A DNA stretch of 64,000 bases, from contig NZ_FNAJ01000019.1 in NCBI RefSeq assembly GCF_900101905.1, positions 62,001-126,000 of the forward strand, in the 5' to 3' direction. The notes under the pieces are model-generated. The model was given only the letters and a program-made list of their open reading frames with translations, did no database searches and had not been told where the DNA came from. Made by a program: the position numbers and the translations under genes. Positions 45,460 through 54,530 of the stretch are shown piece after piece. The stretch's first letter is position 1. Each line of letters starts with the position of its first letter. This stretch comes from Myxococcus virescens. Lineage in GTDB: Bacteria > Myxococcota > Myxococcia > Myxococcales > Myxococcaceae.

Positions 45460-45828
45460 GAGATGTCCCCCTCGCCCATACCACGAGACGCCCCTCGCCC
45501 TCCGTGGAGGTTCCACATGGACACGACGTGGTTGCCTGCTCCACATGCGTGCGCCATGGCCCACACGCGGGATGCTCCGGTCCACCGGACGCACTCCACT
45601 CTCCATGCACGCACACAAGACATGTCTCCCAGTCAGTACCCCGCCTTCAAGGAAGGAGTCACGAGCTGACTGTCGGCCACACCCCGCCCCACTCGCACGA
45701 GCACGACGCGTCGCGATGTGGCCGATAAGAGCCTCGGTGCTCCTTCCTTTTCAGACCGGGGATTTTCGGGCGGCTCCAGGCCGGAGGCGTCGCGCGCCAG
45801 CTCCCCTCGACACCAGGAGATGAAAGGT
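45460..45828. promoter_or_regulatory. Divergent promoter region, caspase operon 1 / Asp-rich lipoprotein
   Basis: About 370 bases between divergent starts. On the minus strand GGAAC and, 19 bases on, CGTCT recall ECF promoter elements, but the spacing is too long for a firm call. No gene seen. Confidence 0.35.
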
Positions 45829-46587
45829 ATGCGATTCATCGGCTTGTTCACGTCCCTCATGTTGTTCTCGGCGTGCGGCAGTGAGGAGAGCGTCAAGGTC
45901 GGATTGAGCGCCCGCGTGGGCGCCTCGAGCGGGGCCCAAGCGGTTCCCGGCAAGGTCGCCCAGCAACTCGAGGCGTCCACCGGCATCACCATCGACCGTG
46001 TCCGCCTCTCTGTTCGCGAGCTGGAACTGGAGCATGAGGGCGACGACCGCGATGACGGGCAGCAGGGTGGACTGGATGAAGACCGTCCGGACTCGCGCGA
46101 CGACGACTCCGAGCAGGAGATTGGCCCGTTCCTCATCGACCTGTCGGAGGAGGACCTCAACGGCAGGGTCATCCGCGTGGGCAACCTCCATGTGGAGCCC
46201 GGCATCTTCGATGAAATCGAGTTCGACATCGGCAAGGTGTCCACCACGGAGGCCGGTGAAGACTCGGCGCTCAAGGAGCTCGCACAGCTCGGCGCGTCCG
46301 TAGTCATCGACGGCTCCATCGATGGCCAGCCCTTCAGCTTCGTCTCCAGCATCCGCGTGGAGCAGGAGCGCGAGGCCCACTTCGAGGTGAAGCAGGGCGA
46401 GGAGCCGAACATCACCATCAACATCGACCCCACTGGCTGGTTCGTCGATGCCGAGGGGCAGCGGTTGGATCCTCGCAATGAGTCTGCGCGCTCCATGATT
46501 GAGAACAACCTCCGCCGCTCCATCGACGCCTTCGACGACGACGACATGGATAGCAACGAGGATGACGATGACAATCAAGATGATTGA
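45829..46587 (+). CDS. Asp/Glu-rich DUF4382-like lipoprotein
   Basis: A 252-residue lipoprotein. The ATG at 45829 follows GGAG by 9 nt; lipobox LMLFSACGS. The core (ITIDRVRLSVRELELEHEGD, LIDLSEEDLNGRVIRVGNLH, VEPGIFDEIEFDIGKV, DPTGWFVDAEG) is like DUF4382-type extracellular beta domains. Several long acidic stretches (DDRDDGQQGGLDEDRPDSRD; DDDDMDSNEDDDDN at the end) suggest Ca2+ or other cation binding. Divergent from caspase operon 1 and followed by a strong terminator. Confidence 0.82.
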   Translation: MRFIGLFTSLMLFSACGSEESVKVGLSARVGASSGAQAVPGKVAQQLEASTGITIDRVRLSVRELELEHEGDDRDDGQQGGLDEDRPDSRDDDSEQEIGPFLIDLSEEDLNGRVIRVGNLHVEPGIFDEIEFDIGKVSTTEAGEDSALKELAQLGASVVIDGSIDGQPFSFVSSIRVEQEREAHFEVKQGEEPNITINIDPTGWFVDAEGQRLDPRNESARSMIENNLRRSIDAFDDDDMDSNEDDDDNQDD

Positions 46588-46604
46588 GTCCGACTGAGTG
46601 GAAG

Positions 46605-46638
46605 CGGCCCGCCCCTCAATTGCGTGAGGAGCGGGCCG
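46605..46638. terminator. Strong hairpin terminator
   Basis: CGGCCCGC pairs with GCGGGCCG, and inside it CCTCA with TGAGG. It begins 17 nt after the Asp-rich lipoprotein stop. Confidence 0.75.
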
Positions 46639-47082
46639 TGTCCTTGTGGCTCTCAGCCGCGAATGTTGCAGGTCTGAGCCTGCTCCGACTCCGTAGACAC
46701 CTGAGCTGTGGTGGGGTGCACTCAATCCCTGAGGGCGCGGGCTCCGGGGCCGGGGGCGCCGACCACCGCCACAGCGTCGCGGAGACGCTCGGATGCAACT
46801 TCGGAGGCGCGGCAGTGGGGGACGAAGGCGGGGCCGCAGCCAGTCCCACACTGGAGTTCAGCACCACGGCGAGCACCGTGATGACGCCCGAAGACAGCCG
46901 CTTGGCACGCCGCCCACCCGTTCTCTGGAGTCGCCGCGGGACATCGCCGGCATTTCACGCAGCCCCAGCAAATCGCTCGGCCGTCACGAGGGCGCTGGGG
47001 TGCGTGAAGTGTCTGGGATTGGAAGCTTGGGCGTCACGGAGGGCTCGCAGTGGGCGGCGCCCCCATGCCATCGCCGCTTGCC

Positions 47083-48114
47083 TCAGCGGACGCGTCCGTT
47101 GCCATCAGCGATGCCTGCGCTCTGCAGCGTGGAGAGCAGCGAGGAGTTCTTCTCGGCGAGGACGACGGGAACGTCCTGGTCCCCGAATCGGACGGTGCCC
47201 CGTCCAGCCGCGCCCGCGGTCTGCTGCGCGCCCTCCAGCCCCATCAGCGTGTTGAAGCTGGCCTGGGACGTCACCACCATTCCCTTGAGGTTTCCCTGGA
47301 GGGGAACCTTCTCCCAATGCAGCTGCTCATTGTTCTCCTTGACGGACGTGTCTTTCACGGTTTCGTTGAAGGCGCCGTTACGGCCCGACTCGGTCTGCTT
47401 GCCCCACAGCTGCTTCGTCCGCTTGAGCGGATCCCCTTGAGGGAGGCCGACCTGGTCCTTTTTGGCCGCACCGGGCACCAGGCCCCCGTTGTCCGTGGAG
47501 GACGCCCGCCACCCATGGTTGGGGGTCTGCAACACATTGGGGCTAAGGATCAGTTGCACCTTGCTGTCATTGCTCCCCACGCCATAGCCCTTGGAAGGCC
47601 AGTCGGCCTGCTGCGTTCCCACGGCGCGCGTGTAGACAGCCAGCGCGCCACCGCCGTGCTTGTCCGCCGGCCGCGAATAGCGGCCCGCCTTTCCCTCCCG
47701 GCTGTAGGCGGAGTTGAGTTGGCCCTGCTGGAGGGCACTCTTCACGTGCTCTGGGGCCATGCCATGGGTCAGGCATGAGGCATTGTCCAGGTTGAGGGCA
47801 GGCGGGGGGCGGCCGGCGATAGGAGGGGCCAGCGGGGGGCAGGGGCCCTGCGGATGGTTGACGCGCGTGGTGGAACTGCCTGCGGCCTGCGTGGAGGTGG
47901 TCGCCGGAGTGCTGAAGGTGCTGATGCCTTGATGGGATTGGAGGGCTGTTTGGGTGGGATTGGCGGGGACCGGCCTGGGGAGCCTGCTCTGGTTGACGAC
48001 GTTCGAGCGGTCGGGGAGCGTCGTCGCGCGGTTCGGAGTGGGACGCAGTCCTTCCTGGCGAGCGTTGGCGCGAGAGCGGGTAGGCGTGCTGACAGGCTTG
48101 GGGATTCGGGACAT
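47083..48114 (-). CDS. Second Pro-rich effector-like protein
   Basis: A 343-residue protein of no recognised family. RBS GGAG lies 9 nt before the ATG at 48114. The first 110 residues are disordered-looking, rich in Pro, Thr, Ser and Arg, with no signal peptide. From about 115 a compact domain starts (ASCLTHGMAPEHVKSALQQG, SAYSREGKAGRYSRPADKHG, GALAVYTRAV, DSKVQLILSPNVL). The layout, a floppy N-terminus with a C-terminal domain, matches the effector-like protein at 1877-3154. The H-G start and Y-x-R repeats faintly recall ADP-ribosyltransferase folds, but this is not enough for a call. No chaperone gene is adjacent. Confidence 0.65.
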   Translation of the reverse strand: MSRIPKPVSTPTRSRANARQEGLRPTPNRATTLPDRSNVVNQSRLPRPVPANPTQTALQSHQGISTFSTPATTSTQAAGSSTTRVNHPQGPCPPLAPPIAGRPPPALNLDNASCLTHGMAPEHVKSALQQGQLNSAYSREGKAGRYSRPADKHGGGALAVYTRAVGTQQADWPSKGYGVGSNDSKVQLILSPNVLQTPNHGWRASSTDNGGLVPGAAKKDQVGLPQGDPLKRTKQLWGKQTESGRNGAFNETVKDTSVKENNEQLHWEKVPLQGNLKGMVVTSQASFNTLMGLEGAQQTAGAAGRGTVRFGDQDVPVVLAEKNSSLLSTLQSAGIADGNGRVR

Positions 48115-48479
48115 GGCTTTGATGCTCCAGTTTCCGAGCGGCGCCGGAGGGTGTTTGGAAATTCAGCCACAGTCTTACCACCCGCGCCAGCGGAGGTGCT
48201 GCCAATCGCCCGCCCGTGCCCGACACGACGCCTGATTGCCAATCCAAGGCCCACTATCTCCTTTCGGACAGTGCTTCGCCCTGGAGGCTCAGTATTCGAT
48301 TGGTTCGAGACGTTCACCGCCGCCTTGGTCCCGCGCACGCGAACGCGCGGGCCCGTCCTTCTCGTGGTGTTCCGATAGCAAACCCCGAAGGGCAGCCAGT
48401 CACGCTGCTTGCGCGCGTCATCAGTCCAAAAACGTGACTGGTAATGCGGATGCTGGTCTGCCGCGGACTCAGTGTAGGG

Positions 48480-49922
48480 TCAGCGGTACGCAGTAAAGCG
48501 CCCTCGCGCCATGAAAACGTTCTCGTCATCGATAATGACTTGCGTGCTTGCATCTGTGCGCCAGACATCGATGAGTTCCAGCACTCGCGTGGAGGTGAGG
48601 GGCCAGACGTCACCATGCGGAGGCTTCTCGACGAGCACCCATTCATGGGCGCGCCCCTCGTCCGGCTGTGGGCCACCCACGGCGTATATCTCGCTGCGGT
48701 CCGCCAGCAAGGCGACAAGGTTGCTGCTCAGCAGCGCCGAGCCCTCGCTGCGCTGGGTGAGCATGTCCACGCCCCGAGAGAGGCTCGCCAGTCGCTCCGG
48801 TGTCCTGGGACAATGACGCGGGGAGGTCTGGGGAGAGACAAGCGTGCTCGTGAGCTTCCGCAGGTTCGGCTCGTTGCTGGCGAGGAGCACCACGCTGGTG
48901 GAGGCGATGACCCACCAGGGAGGGCTCCGGGTGCGGAGGACAGGCAGGAAGCCCATGAGCGCCGCGGCGACAACCGGTACGCCATAGTGAAACCGCCAGG
49001 CCATGCCGAGGAAGCGGATGCCCAGCATCGGGAGCAGGACCAGCAGCCAGGTCCAGTCGGGCCGCAGCCGTTCACGCCATGCCCAGACTCCCAGTGGGAC
49101 GAACAGCAGCGTCAGGGTGCCGATGCGCGACACATGAGGCGGAGCCAGACGGAGCGAGAGATAGTGGAACCAGCCTCCCTCCATCCCCTGTCTGAGGCGG
49201 AAGGTGTAGTCCACGGTGGGGCCCAGGAGCCAAGGGCGCAGCCCGTAGACCCATGCGAGCCAGGCGAGCGACAGCGCCCCCACGAATGTCGCGAGGCGTC
49301 GCTCCCCCCGGAGGACCAGCGCGAGGGTCAGCATGACGCCTCCGAAAGCGAACTCCTCCTTGCAGGCAAACAGGAGGACCAGCGACGCCAGGAGCAATCC
49401 TTGGCGGCGCAGATGGAAGGCCAATCCCGTCAGCACCCAGGGCAGCACGGACCACGTCGTCGGGTGGACGGGGAACTTCATGGCCTCCACCATGCTGGGA
49501 CTCAGCAGCAGGAGTGCCGCGAGCAGAACCAAGGCATTGCGGCTCAGCAACCCCTTCAAGTGGAGCCAGAGCAGGGGGGCCACGGTGAGCAGCACGAAGA
49601 GTGCCTCGACGGCCAACGCGGCCCACATGGGTGGGATTATCCACGCCAGAGGATGTGCCACCCAGAGGATGGGGTCGAAGTGGTCGTTGAAGATGAAGAC
49701 CTGCCGCGCGCTGATCCACGGGTTGGGCTCCGCCAACGACAAGCGCGCCACTGCCTGGGAATAGATACCCAGGTCGAAGTTCGGGAAGCATCCCTGCGCG
49801 GCCTGAAGCCAGACAGGGACTACGACGAACACCCCCCAGATGAGGACCACGAGAAGCAGGGCCATGGCCCCCAACCCGTGCCGCACGCGTCCGGGGCTCG
49901 AATCACTGGTGGAAGGAACCAT
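48480..49922 (-). CDS. DUF2079 family multi-pass membrane protein
   Basis: A 480-residue protein with about 10-12 membrane helices. The DUF2079 hallmark FPNFDLGIYSQAVARLSLAE, then FIFNDHFDPILWVAHPLAW, is near the start; FACKEEFAFGGVMLTLALV is a second typical block. The family is related to GT-C glycosyltransferases, with the active acidic pair near the first loop, but function is not established. The ATG at 49922 was chosen over a TTG nine codons upstream. Monocistronic. Confidence 0.88.
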   Translation of the reverse strand: MVPSTSDSSPGRVRHGLGAMALLLVVLIWGVFVVVPVWLQAAQGCFPNFDLGIYSQAVARLSLAEPNPWISARQVFIFNDHFDPILWVAHPLAWIIPPMWAALAVEALFVLLTVAPLLWLHLKGLLSRNALVLLAALLLLSPSMVEAMKFPVHPTTWSVLPWVLTGLAFHLRRQGLLLASLVLLFACKEEFAFGGVMLTLALVLRGERRLATFVGALSLAWLAWVYGLRPWLLGPTVDYTFRLRQGMEGGWFHYLSLRLAPPHVSRIGTLTLLFVPLGVWAWRERLRPDWTWLLVLLPMLGIRFLGMAWRFHYGVPVVAAALMGFLPVLRTRSPPWWVIASTSVVLLASNEPNLRKLTSTLVSPQTSPRHCPRTPERLASLSRGVDMLTQRSEGSALLSSNLVALLADRSEIYAVGGPQPDEGRAHEWVLVEKPPHGDVWPLTSTRVLELIDVWRTDASTQVIIDDENVFMARGRFTAYR

Positions 49923-50350
49923 GGCGCCAAGTCGAGGCGATGTTGGCAACGGTCGTGGGCTCGTGCCGACTATCGCTCTCCTACGGTGTCAGGTCCCACA
50001 GGCAGTGTCACGGCGTTGGACGAAGGGGACCGCCGGAACAGAGCCATGCGTCCTTGTCAAACTGCGTCGGGACGTGGTTGAGCAACAGCAGAACCCGGAC
50101 TGGGCCTTTGGCGACTCCTCGGTGCGTGCAGTGACAGTCAATTATCACCCTGGCTGTAATAGCGCGTCCATCCCGCCCGGACGCCGGGAACGAGGCGTCG
50201 GCTTCCCGTCAATCCGAGAGCAGAGCGCCCGGGAAATGTCCCACGGAATGAGGGCCATGCGTCTCGCTTTGGGGGACGAGCCTCCCCCAACGCCCGTACC
50301 GGGCGAGACTGACGATGGGGCGGGTATCGGCCCAGGGGTGAGGTCCGTCC
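49923..50350. promoter_or_regulatory. Divergent intergenic region
   Basis: About 430 bases between the DUF2079 gene and caspase operon 2. No gene supported. It should hold the promoter of the second ECF/caspase operon. Confidence 0.4.
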
Positions 50351-50902
50351 GTGCGCAAGCCGGTGAACGAGGTCGAGCAGACCGAGGGCTACTACCGTCG
50401 CTACGGTGAGGCCGTGCATCGGCGTTGCCTGCGCCTGCTCGGCGACGAGGCGCTGGCCTGGGATTCGACGCAGGAGGTGTTCCTGCGCGTCCACGCGAAC
50501 TTGAAGCCGCTTCGCGCCGCAGGCTCTCCGTTGTCGTGGCTGCTCACCGTGACGGACCGACAGTGCTTCTCGGTGCTGCGCCGCCGGCGCACCGAGGCCT
50601 CCCTCGCGCTGACGCGACTGGCGCCGCTTCCGGAGGCCATCGCTTCCCCAGAGGCCGCGCTGGAGCGGCTGCTGGTGGATGCGGACCTGGTGAGGCGCGT
50701 CCTCGCCCACTGCCCGGAAGACGTCCAGCGCGTCGTGGCCCACCGCTTCATCGATGAGCTGGAGCAGGAGCAGATCGCCGCGCTGCTCGACGTCTCGCGC
50801 AAGACGGTGCAGCGCAAGTTGCAGACCTTCTTCGACACCGCGCGGCGGCTCCTGGACGTCGCCCCCCGTCTTGAGCCGAGAAAGGGAACGGCCCCCGCAT
50901 GA
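50351..50902 (+). CDS. ECF-type sigma factor (operon 2)
   Basis: A 183-residue ECF sigma factor. Region 2: YYRRYGEAVHRRCLRLLGDE, DSTQEVFLRVHANLKPLRAA and PLSWLLTVTDRQC. Region 4: VQRVVAHRFIDELEQEQIAA and LLDVSRKTVQRKLQTFFDTA. GTG start with GAGG before it. The stop overlaps the next ATG (ATGA). Only moderately similar to the sigma factor at 44887, so an old duplication or separate recruitment is likely. Confidence 0.88.
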   Translation: MRKPVNEVEQTEGYYRRYGEAVHRRCLRLLGDEALAWDSTQEVFLRVHANLKPLRAAGSPLSWLLTVTDRQCFSVLRRRRTEASLALTRLAPLPEAIASPEAALERLLVDADLVRRVLAHCPEDVQRVVAHRFIDELEQEQIAALLDVSRKTVQRKLQTFFDTARRLLDVAPRLEPRKGTAPA

Positions 50903-51669
50903 GCCCCTCCTCCATTCCTCGCTTCCCAGGCGTACCGGACCTCATGCTGGAGCGCTACCTGTGTGACGAACTCTCCGCGGAAGAGGCCCGGCGCGTGGAG
51001 GAGGCGGTGCGCGTTTCGCCCGCGCTGTCGGCGTACCTGCGCGAGCGACGGGCCGAGAAGGCCGCATTCTCCCTCGTGCGTCCCTTCGGTCCGATGCGGG
51101 CGCGGCTGGAGGCGCCGCGTCCGAGCCGCTGGCGCAGGCTCTGGCGCTGGAGCCAGCCCGTGCTGGTGCTTGGCGTGGTGCTCGCGGCGGTGCTGCCACG
51201 GCTCGTCACGTTCGAGGAGGTGGAGCGGGTGCGCGTGCGCGGCGGCCTCACCGCGCGGGTGCTCGTCAAGCGAGGCGAGGCCGTCTTCGAGCAGGGGCCC
51301 GGCGTGGTGCTGCGCTCCGGCGACCGCGTCCGTGTGGAGGTGGAGGACGCGGAGGGCGGCGCGCTCTATGTGCTGGCGCTGAGTGAGCGAGGCCGCGTCA
51401 CGCCACTCCAGGGTTTTCCGACCACGGGCGGGGCGCTGACCCTGGGGCCGGGGCGGTGGGTGTTGCCCGGGAGCCTGGAACTGGACGATGCCCCCGAGCA
51501 GGAGGCGTTGGTGATGGTGCTTGCGGCCGACGCCAGGGATGCACCTTCGCCCGAGGCCGTCCAACGCTGGCTGGAGCAGGCGGCGCGGGAAGTCGATTTC
51601 CCGCCGACACTCACGCCGCTCCCCGGCACCCGCCATGCCTTGCGTGCGCTGCCCAAGGAGCTGCCGTGA
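50899..51669 (+). CDS. Membrane anti-sigma-like protein (operon 2)
   Basis: A 256-residue protein. The N-terminal helical part (LMLERYLCDELSAEEARRVE) has the shape of anti-sigma domains but lacks the full H-x3-C-x2-C motif. One membrane helix follows (PVLVLGVVLAAVLPRLVTF). The outer part is a beta domain (GGLTARVLVKRGEAVFEQGP, GDRVRVEVEDAEGGALYVLA) of DUF4384-like form. Overlaps sigma (ATGA) and caspase (GTGA) genes. Anti-sigma role is inferred from position and topology. Confidence 0.75.
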   Translation: MSPSSIPRFPGVPDLMLERYLCDELSAEEARRVEEAVRVSPALSAYLRERRAEKAAFSLVRPFGPMRARLEAPRPSRWRRLWRWSQPVLVLGVVLAAVLPRLVTFEEVERVRVRGGLTARVLVKRGEAVFEQGPGVVLRSGDRVRVEVEDAEGGALYVLALSERGRVTPLQGFPTTGGALTLGPGRWVLPGSLELDDAPEQEALVMVLAADARDAPSPEAVQRWLEQAAREVDFPPTLTPLPGTRHALRALPKELP

Positions 51670-53261
51670 GTGCCCGAGACTCGCGCGTGCTCGGCGCGCT
51701 GCTCGTCCTGCTCTCCGTTTCGGCCGCGAGCGCGGAGAGCCGGTTCTCCATCAGCGTGGGACACAACCTGGGCCTGGACTCGGATGAGCCCCTGCGCTGG
51801 GCTCAGCAGGATGCCGAGCGCATGGACGCGGTCTTCGGCCAGCTTGGCGGCGTGCCCGAGGACCGCCGCCTGCTCCTGCGCGGTGAGTCGGTCTCGAATC
51901 TCCGGCTGGGACTGGCGCGGATGCGAGGCCGCCTCGAGGAGGCGCGGCGCGCCGGAGAGCGCACGCTGCTGTTCTTCTTCTTCTCGGGGCACGGCGACGA
52001 GGCCTCGCTGCGCCTGGGAGGCGAGGCCCTCCCGCTCGCGGAGCTGCAGCGGCTGCTGGCCGAGGTCCCGGCCACCGTCACCGTCGCCATTCTAGACGCC
52101 TGTCACAGTGGCGCGCTCGTGCGCGGCCGGTCCAAGGGGCTCAAGTCCGCGCCCGCCTTCGATGTCTCCTTCCTCCGGCAGGTGGGGCCGGAGGGCCGCG
52201 TGTTCATCGCCTCCGCCGGGGCACACGAGGTGGCGCAGGAGTCGGACAGCCTCCGGGGCTCGTTCTTCACGCACCACCTGATTTCGGGCCTGCGGGGCGC
52301 GGCGGATGTGGACGGCGATGGCCGCGTCTCGCTCACGGAAGCGTATGCCCACGTCTATCATCGCACGCTCGCGGGCTCGCATGCCTCCACGGCGGCGGTG
52401 CAGCACCCGGAGCTGTCCAGTCAGCTCGCGGGAGAAGGGGACCTGTTCCTCACCACGCTCTCGCGGGCCCATGCGCGGCTCGAGCTCCCCGCCGCGGTGG
52501 GGGACAGCGTCGTGCTCGTGGACGAGCGCACGCTGCACGTGATGGCGGAGGTGGCGCCCCGGGCCGAGGACCCGGTGAGCGTCGCACTGCCCTCGGGCCG
52601 CTACCGCGTGCAGGTGCGGCGCGGCCCCCAGGTTCTCTATGGCAAGGTGTACCTGCCCTGGGGCGAGAAGCAGCGCTTGAATCCCGAGTCCCTGGAGGTT
52701 CGCACGTTGGCCCTGCACCAGCGGAAGGGCGCGCTCCTGGACGCCAGCACCTGGCGACTTCAAGCGGCGCTGGGCGCTGGGCGCTCCTCGACGCAACTGG
52801 GAGGCTGGGGACCGCAGGTGGGCGTGCTGCTCGCGCGCGAGGGCCCTGGAGGACGGGGGTTGTCCTTCCTCGGGGGCCTCACGCTGGGCGCCACCCGGGG
52901 CTCCACGGCCGCGCAGAAGCTCGAGCAAGTCGAGATTGGGCTGTGGAGTGGCCTGGGCCTGGCCGGCTCGGTGGGGCGCGTCTGGGCGGGCGCCCACGCG
53001 GGCGTCGGCGTGCTGGGGCTGGTCCAGCGCGCGACGAGCCCGGATGCGGAGCGGCGCCGGGAGGTGGGGTTGCCCGCGTCGCGGACGCGCGCGGGCGCGG
53101 GAGCCGCCATCCTCGCCACGCTCTCCGCCGAGGTGCCGGTGAGCGCGAGCACGGGCCTCTTCGCCCGGCTGGGCGGCCATGTCGCGTTGATGCGCGAGGA
53201 CGACGAGCTCAGGACGCAACTCGCACCACAACTGATGCTCGGTTGCACCTGGGGACTGTGA
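51666..53261 (+). CDS. Exported caspase-fold protease (C14) with beta-barrel-like C-terminus (operon 2)
   Basis: A 531-residue protein. The GTG start overlaps the anti-sigma stop. The signal peptide is SRVLGALLVLLSVSAASAES, without a clear lipobox. The caspase domain spans about 25-250: LLFFFFSGHGDEASLRL (His near 109) and TVAILDACHSGALVRG (Cys near 146) give an intact dyad; FITSASAG-type IASAGAHEVAQES and SFFTHHLISGL complete it. Middle part PEGA-like (VALPSGRYRVQVRRGPQVLY). The C-terminal 170 residues alternate in beta-barrel style (WRLQAALGAGRSSTQLGGWG ... LMLGCTWGL). Same architecture as the protein at 42429-44117. Probably a periplasmic/outer-membrane protease; substrate unknown. Confidence 0.85.
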   Translation: MSARDSRVLGALLVLLSVSAASAESRFSISVGHNLGLDSDEPLRWAQQDAERMDAVFGQLGGVPEDRRLLLRGESVSNLRLGLARMRGRLEEARRAGERTLLFFFFSGHGDEASLRLGGEALPLAELQRLLAEVPATVTVAILDACHSGALVRGRSKGLKSAPAFDVSFLRQVGPEGRVFIASAGAHEVAQESDSLRGSFFTHHLISGLRGAADVDGDGRVSLTEAYAHVYHRTLAGSHASTAAVQHPELSSQLAGEGDLFLTTLSRAHARLELPAAVGDSVVLVDERTLHVMAEVAPRAEDPVSVALPSGRYRVQVRRGPQVLYGKVYLPWGEKQRLNPESLEVRTLALHQRKGALLDASTWRLQAALGAGRSSTQLGGWGPQVGVLLAREGPGGRGLSFLGGLTLGATRGSTAAQKLEQVEIGLWSGLGLAGSVGRVWAGAHAGVGVLGLVQRATSPDAERRREVGLPASRTRAGAGAAILATLSAEVPVSASTGLFARLGGHVALMREDDELRTQLAPQLMLGCTWGL

Positions 53262-53417
53262 CGTCTGGAGCCATGTCCCACGGCGCGCTGTTCGCGCGTC
53301 TCCTTGCTCGCATCGACCCGGTGGCCCGAGCGCTTCCGAAGCAAGGCGTGCGTGTCTCCCGGCTGATGCCTGTCACGTGACATGGGATTGCTCCCGTGGA
53401 CCGAGAGGAGAGCCAAT

Positions 53418-54407
53418 ATGACGACGATGGGACGTGGTTTCTGGAAGTGGGGACTGCTCACGCTGGCGCTGGTGGGATGTGGAGGTGTCCTGGGGGACGA
53501 AGCCGAGGACGAGCCGATGCTCACGCTCGAGGGCACGCTCCAAAACACCGCTTCATCCGAGCTGGGCAGTGCCGACCGGCTGCGAGCCGCGCTCCTCTGG
53601 GACACCTGGCCCAAGGCCGTCGTGGACTGCATCGTCCAGGGAACGACCCCGGGGGGCTTCGCCAATTGCCAGCGGCTGAGCCCCAAGTCGTCGTTCCACC
53701 ACCCTGGGGTGGAAGTCCAGGTGGACGGCCGCTTCCCCAACACCTTCAGCATGCCCCTCCGTCGCCTGCCGGAGCCTGGAGCACTGATGGGGGAGGAAGG
53801 CTCCTGGCTGGGCGTCGCACATGTGCTGGCGTACGTGGACGGCAACGGCAACAGGAAGTTGGACCGGGTCTCGAACGAGGCCACTTCGAGCACGGACATC
53901 GTCGTCGGGTTTCAAGAGGGCTTCAGCGAAGACTCGACGGAGACCTCCAGCATCGTGTATCGCGAGGGCGCGCTCCACCCGATCTTCAACAAGATGTTCC
54001 CGAACTGCCCAGAGGTTCCTCAGGGGTACTCGGTGCTGACGGTGCGTTACACGTCCACCTCCGAGGAGTGCTTCCTGAAGACGCGCAAGGTGGACCTGAA
54101 CATCATCCTGGAGGCGCAAGAGGCCTTCCAGGAGCTCGCTTGTGTTCAGCCCAACGCCTTGGTCCTCATTGACACGGTGCGCGCCTCGACCCAAGGGCCG
54201 CCCCCTCCGGGGAGCACCCAGCGCTGCGGCACGTATGTGTATGCCGCGTCGCGCCTCGAGCAGGTGTTGTATGTGAACCCCCATCCGGAGCGCTTCTGCT
54301 CCACCGCGAACACGGTGGCGTACACGTTGCGTGACTACTGGGATGGCACTTGGGATGACCGGGACTCGCCGCCTTCCTGGTGGCCCTGCCCGGTGACCAC
54401 GCCCTGA
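53418..54407 (+). CDS. Lipoprotein, function unknown
   Basis: A 329-residue lipoprotein. RBS GGAG then ATG at 53418; lipobox LALVGCGG. The mature part has an acidic start (EAEDEPMLTLEGTL), beta-type segments (SWLGVAHVLAYVDGNGNRKL) and Cys pairs (KMFPNCPEVPQGY, EECFLKT, ACVQPNA, QRCGTYV, RFCSTAN). DGNGNRKLD could be a Ca2+ loop. 156 nt downstream of the caspase gene on the same strand, so it may be read from the same operon or on its own. Confidence 0.82.
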   Translation: MTTMGRGFWKWGLLTLALVGCGGVLGDEAEDEPMLTLEGTLQNTASSELGSADRLRAALLWDTWPKAVVDCIVQGTTPGGFANCQRLSPKSSFHHPGVEVQVDGRFPNTFSMPLRRLPEPGALMGEEGSWLGVAHVLAYVDGNGNRKLDRVSNEATSSTDIVVGFQEGFSEDSTETSSIVYREGALHPIFNKMFPNCPEVPQGYSVLTVRYTSTSEECFLKTRKVDLNIILEAQEAFQELACVQPNALVLIDTVRASTQGPPPPGSTQRCGTYVYAASRLEQVLYVNPHPERFCSTANTVAYTLRDYWDGTWDDRDSPPSWWPCPVTTP

Positions 54408-54419
54408 GGTCACGACCGC

Positions 54420-54444
54420 AAGGGGGCAGGCGCGCTGCCCCCTT
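54420..54444 (+). terminator. Hairpin terminator
   Basis: AAGGGGGCAG pairs perfectly with CTGCCCCCTT across a 5-base loop, 13 nt after the lipoprotein stop. Confidence 0.8.
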
Positions 54445-54530
54445 CGCGGCCTGGTTCTCCTGTCGCTGGCGGTCCGCTGCCGAGCGCTCTTGCGGAAGAG
54501 CCGAAGCCGTGATGGCCTTGGGGGCTTCGC

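Noticed and set aside
45530-45560. ECF-type promoter (GGAAC ... CGTCT) upstream of sigma operon 1
   Set aside because: Spacing of 19 bases is outside the usual 16-17; noted only as weak.
46616-46876. Minus-strand 86-residue frame with a signal-peptide-like start (VLAVVLNSSVGLAAAPP)
   Set aside because: No proper start or RBS, and its end lies inside the terminator hairpin at 46605-46638. Left out as unsupported.
48444-50081. Plus-strand frame of 545 codons
   Set aside because: Antisense of the DUF2079 gene; low-complexity His/Gln/Glu-rich composition typical of shadow frames.
53273-53380. 35-codon plus-strand frame after caspase operon 2
   Set aside because: GGAG is only 2 nt from the ATG and the sequence has no recognisable feature; could be chance.
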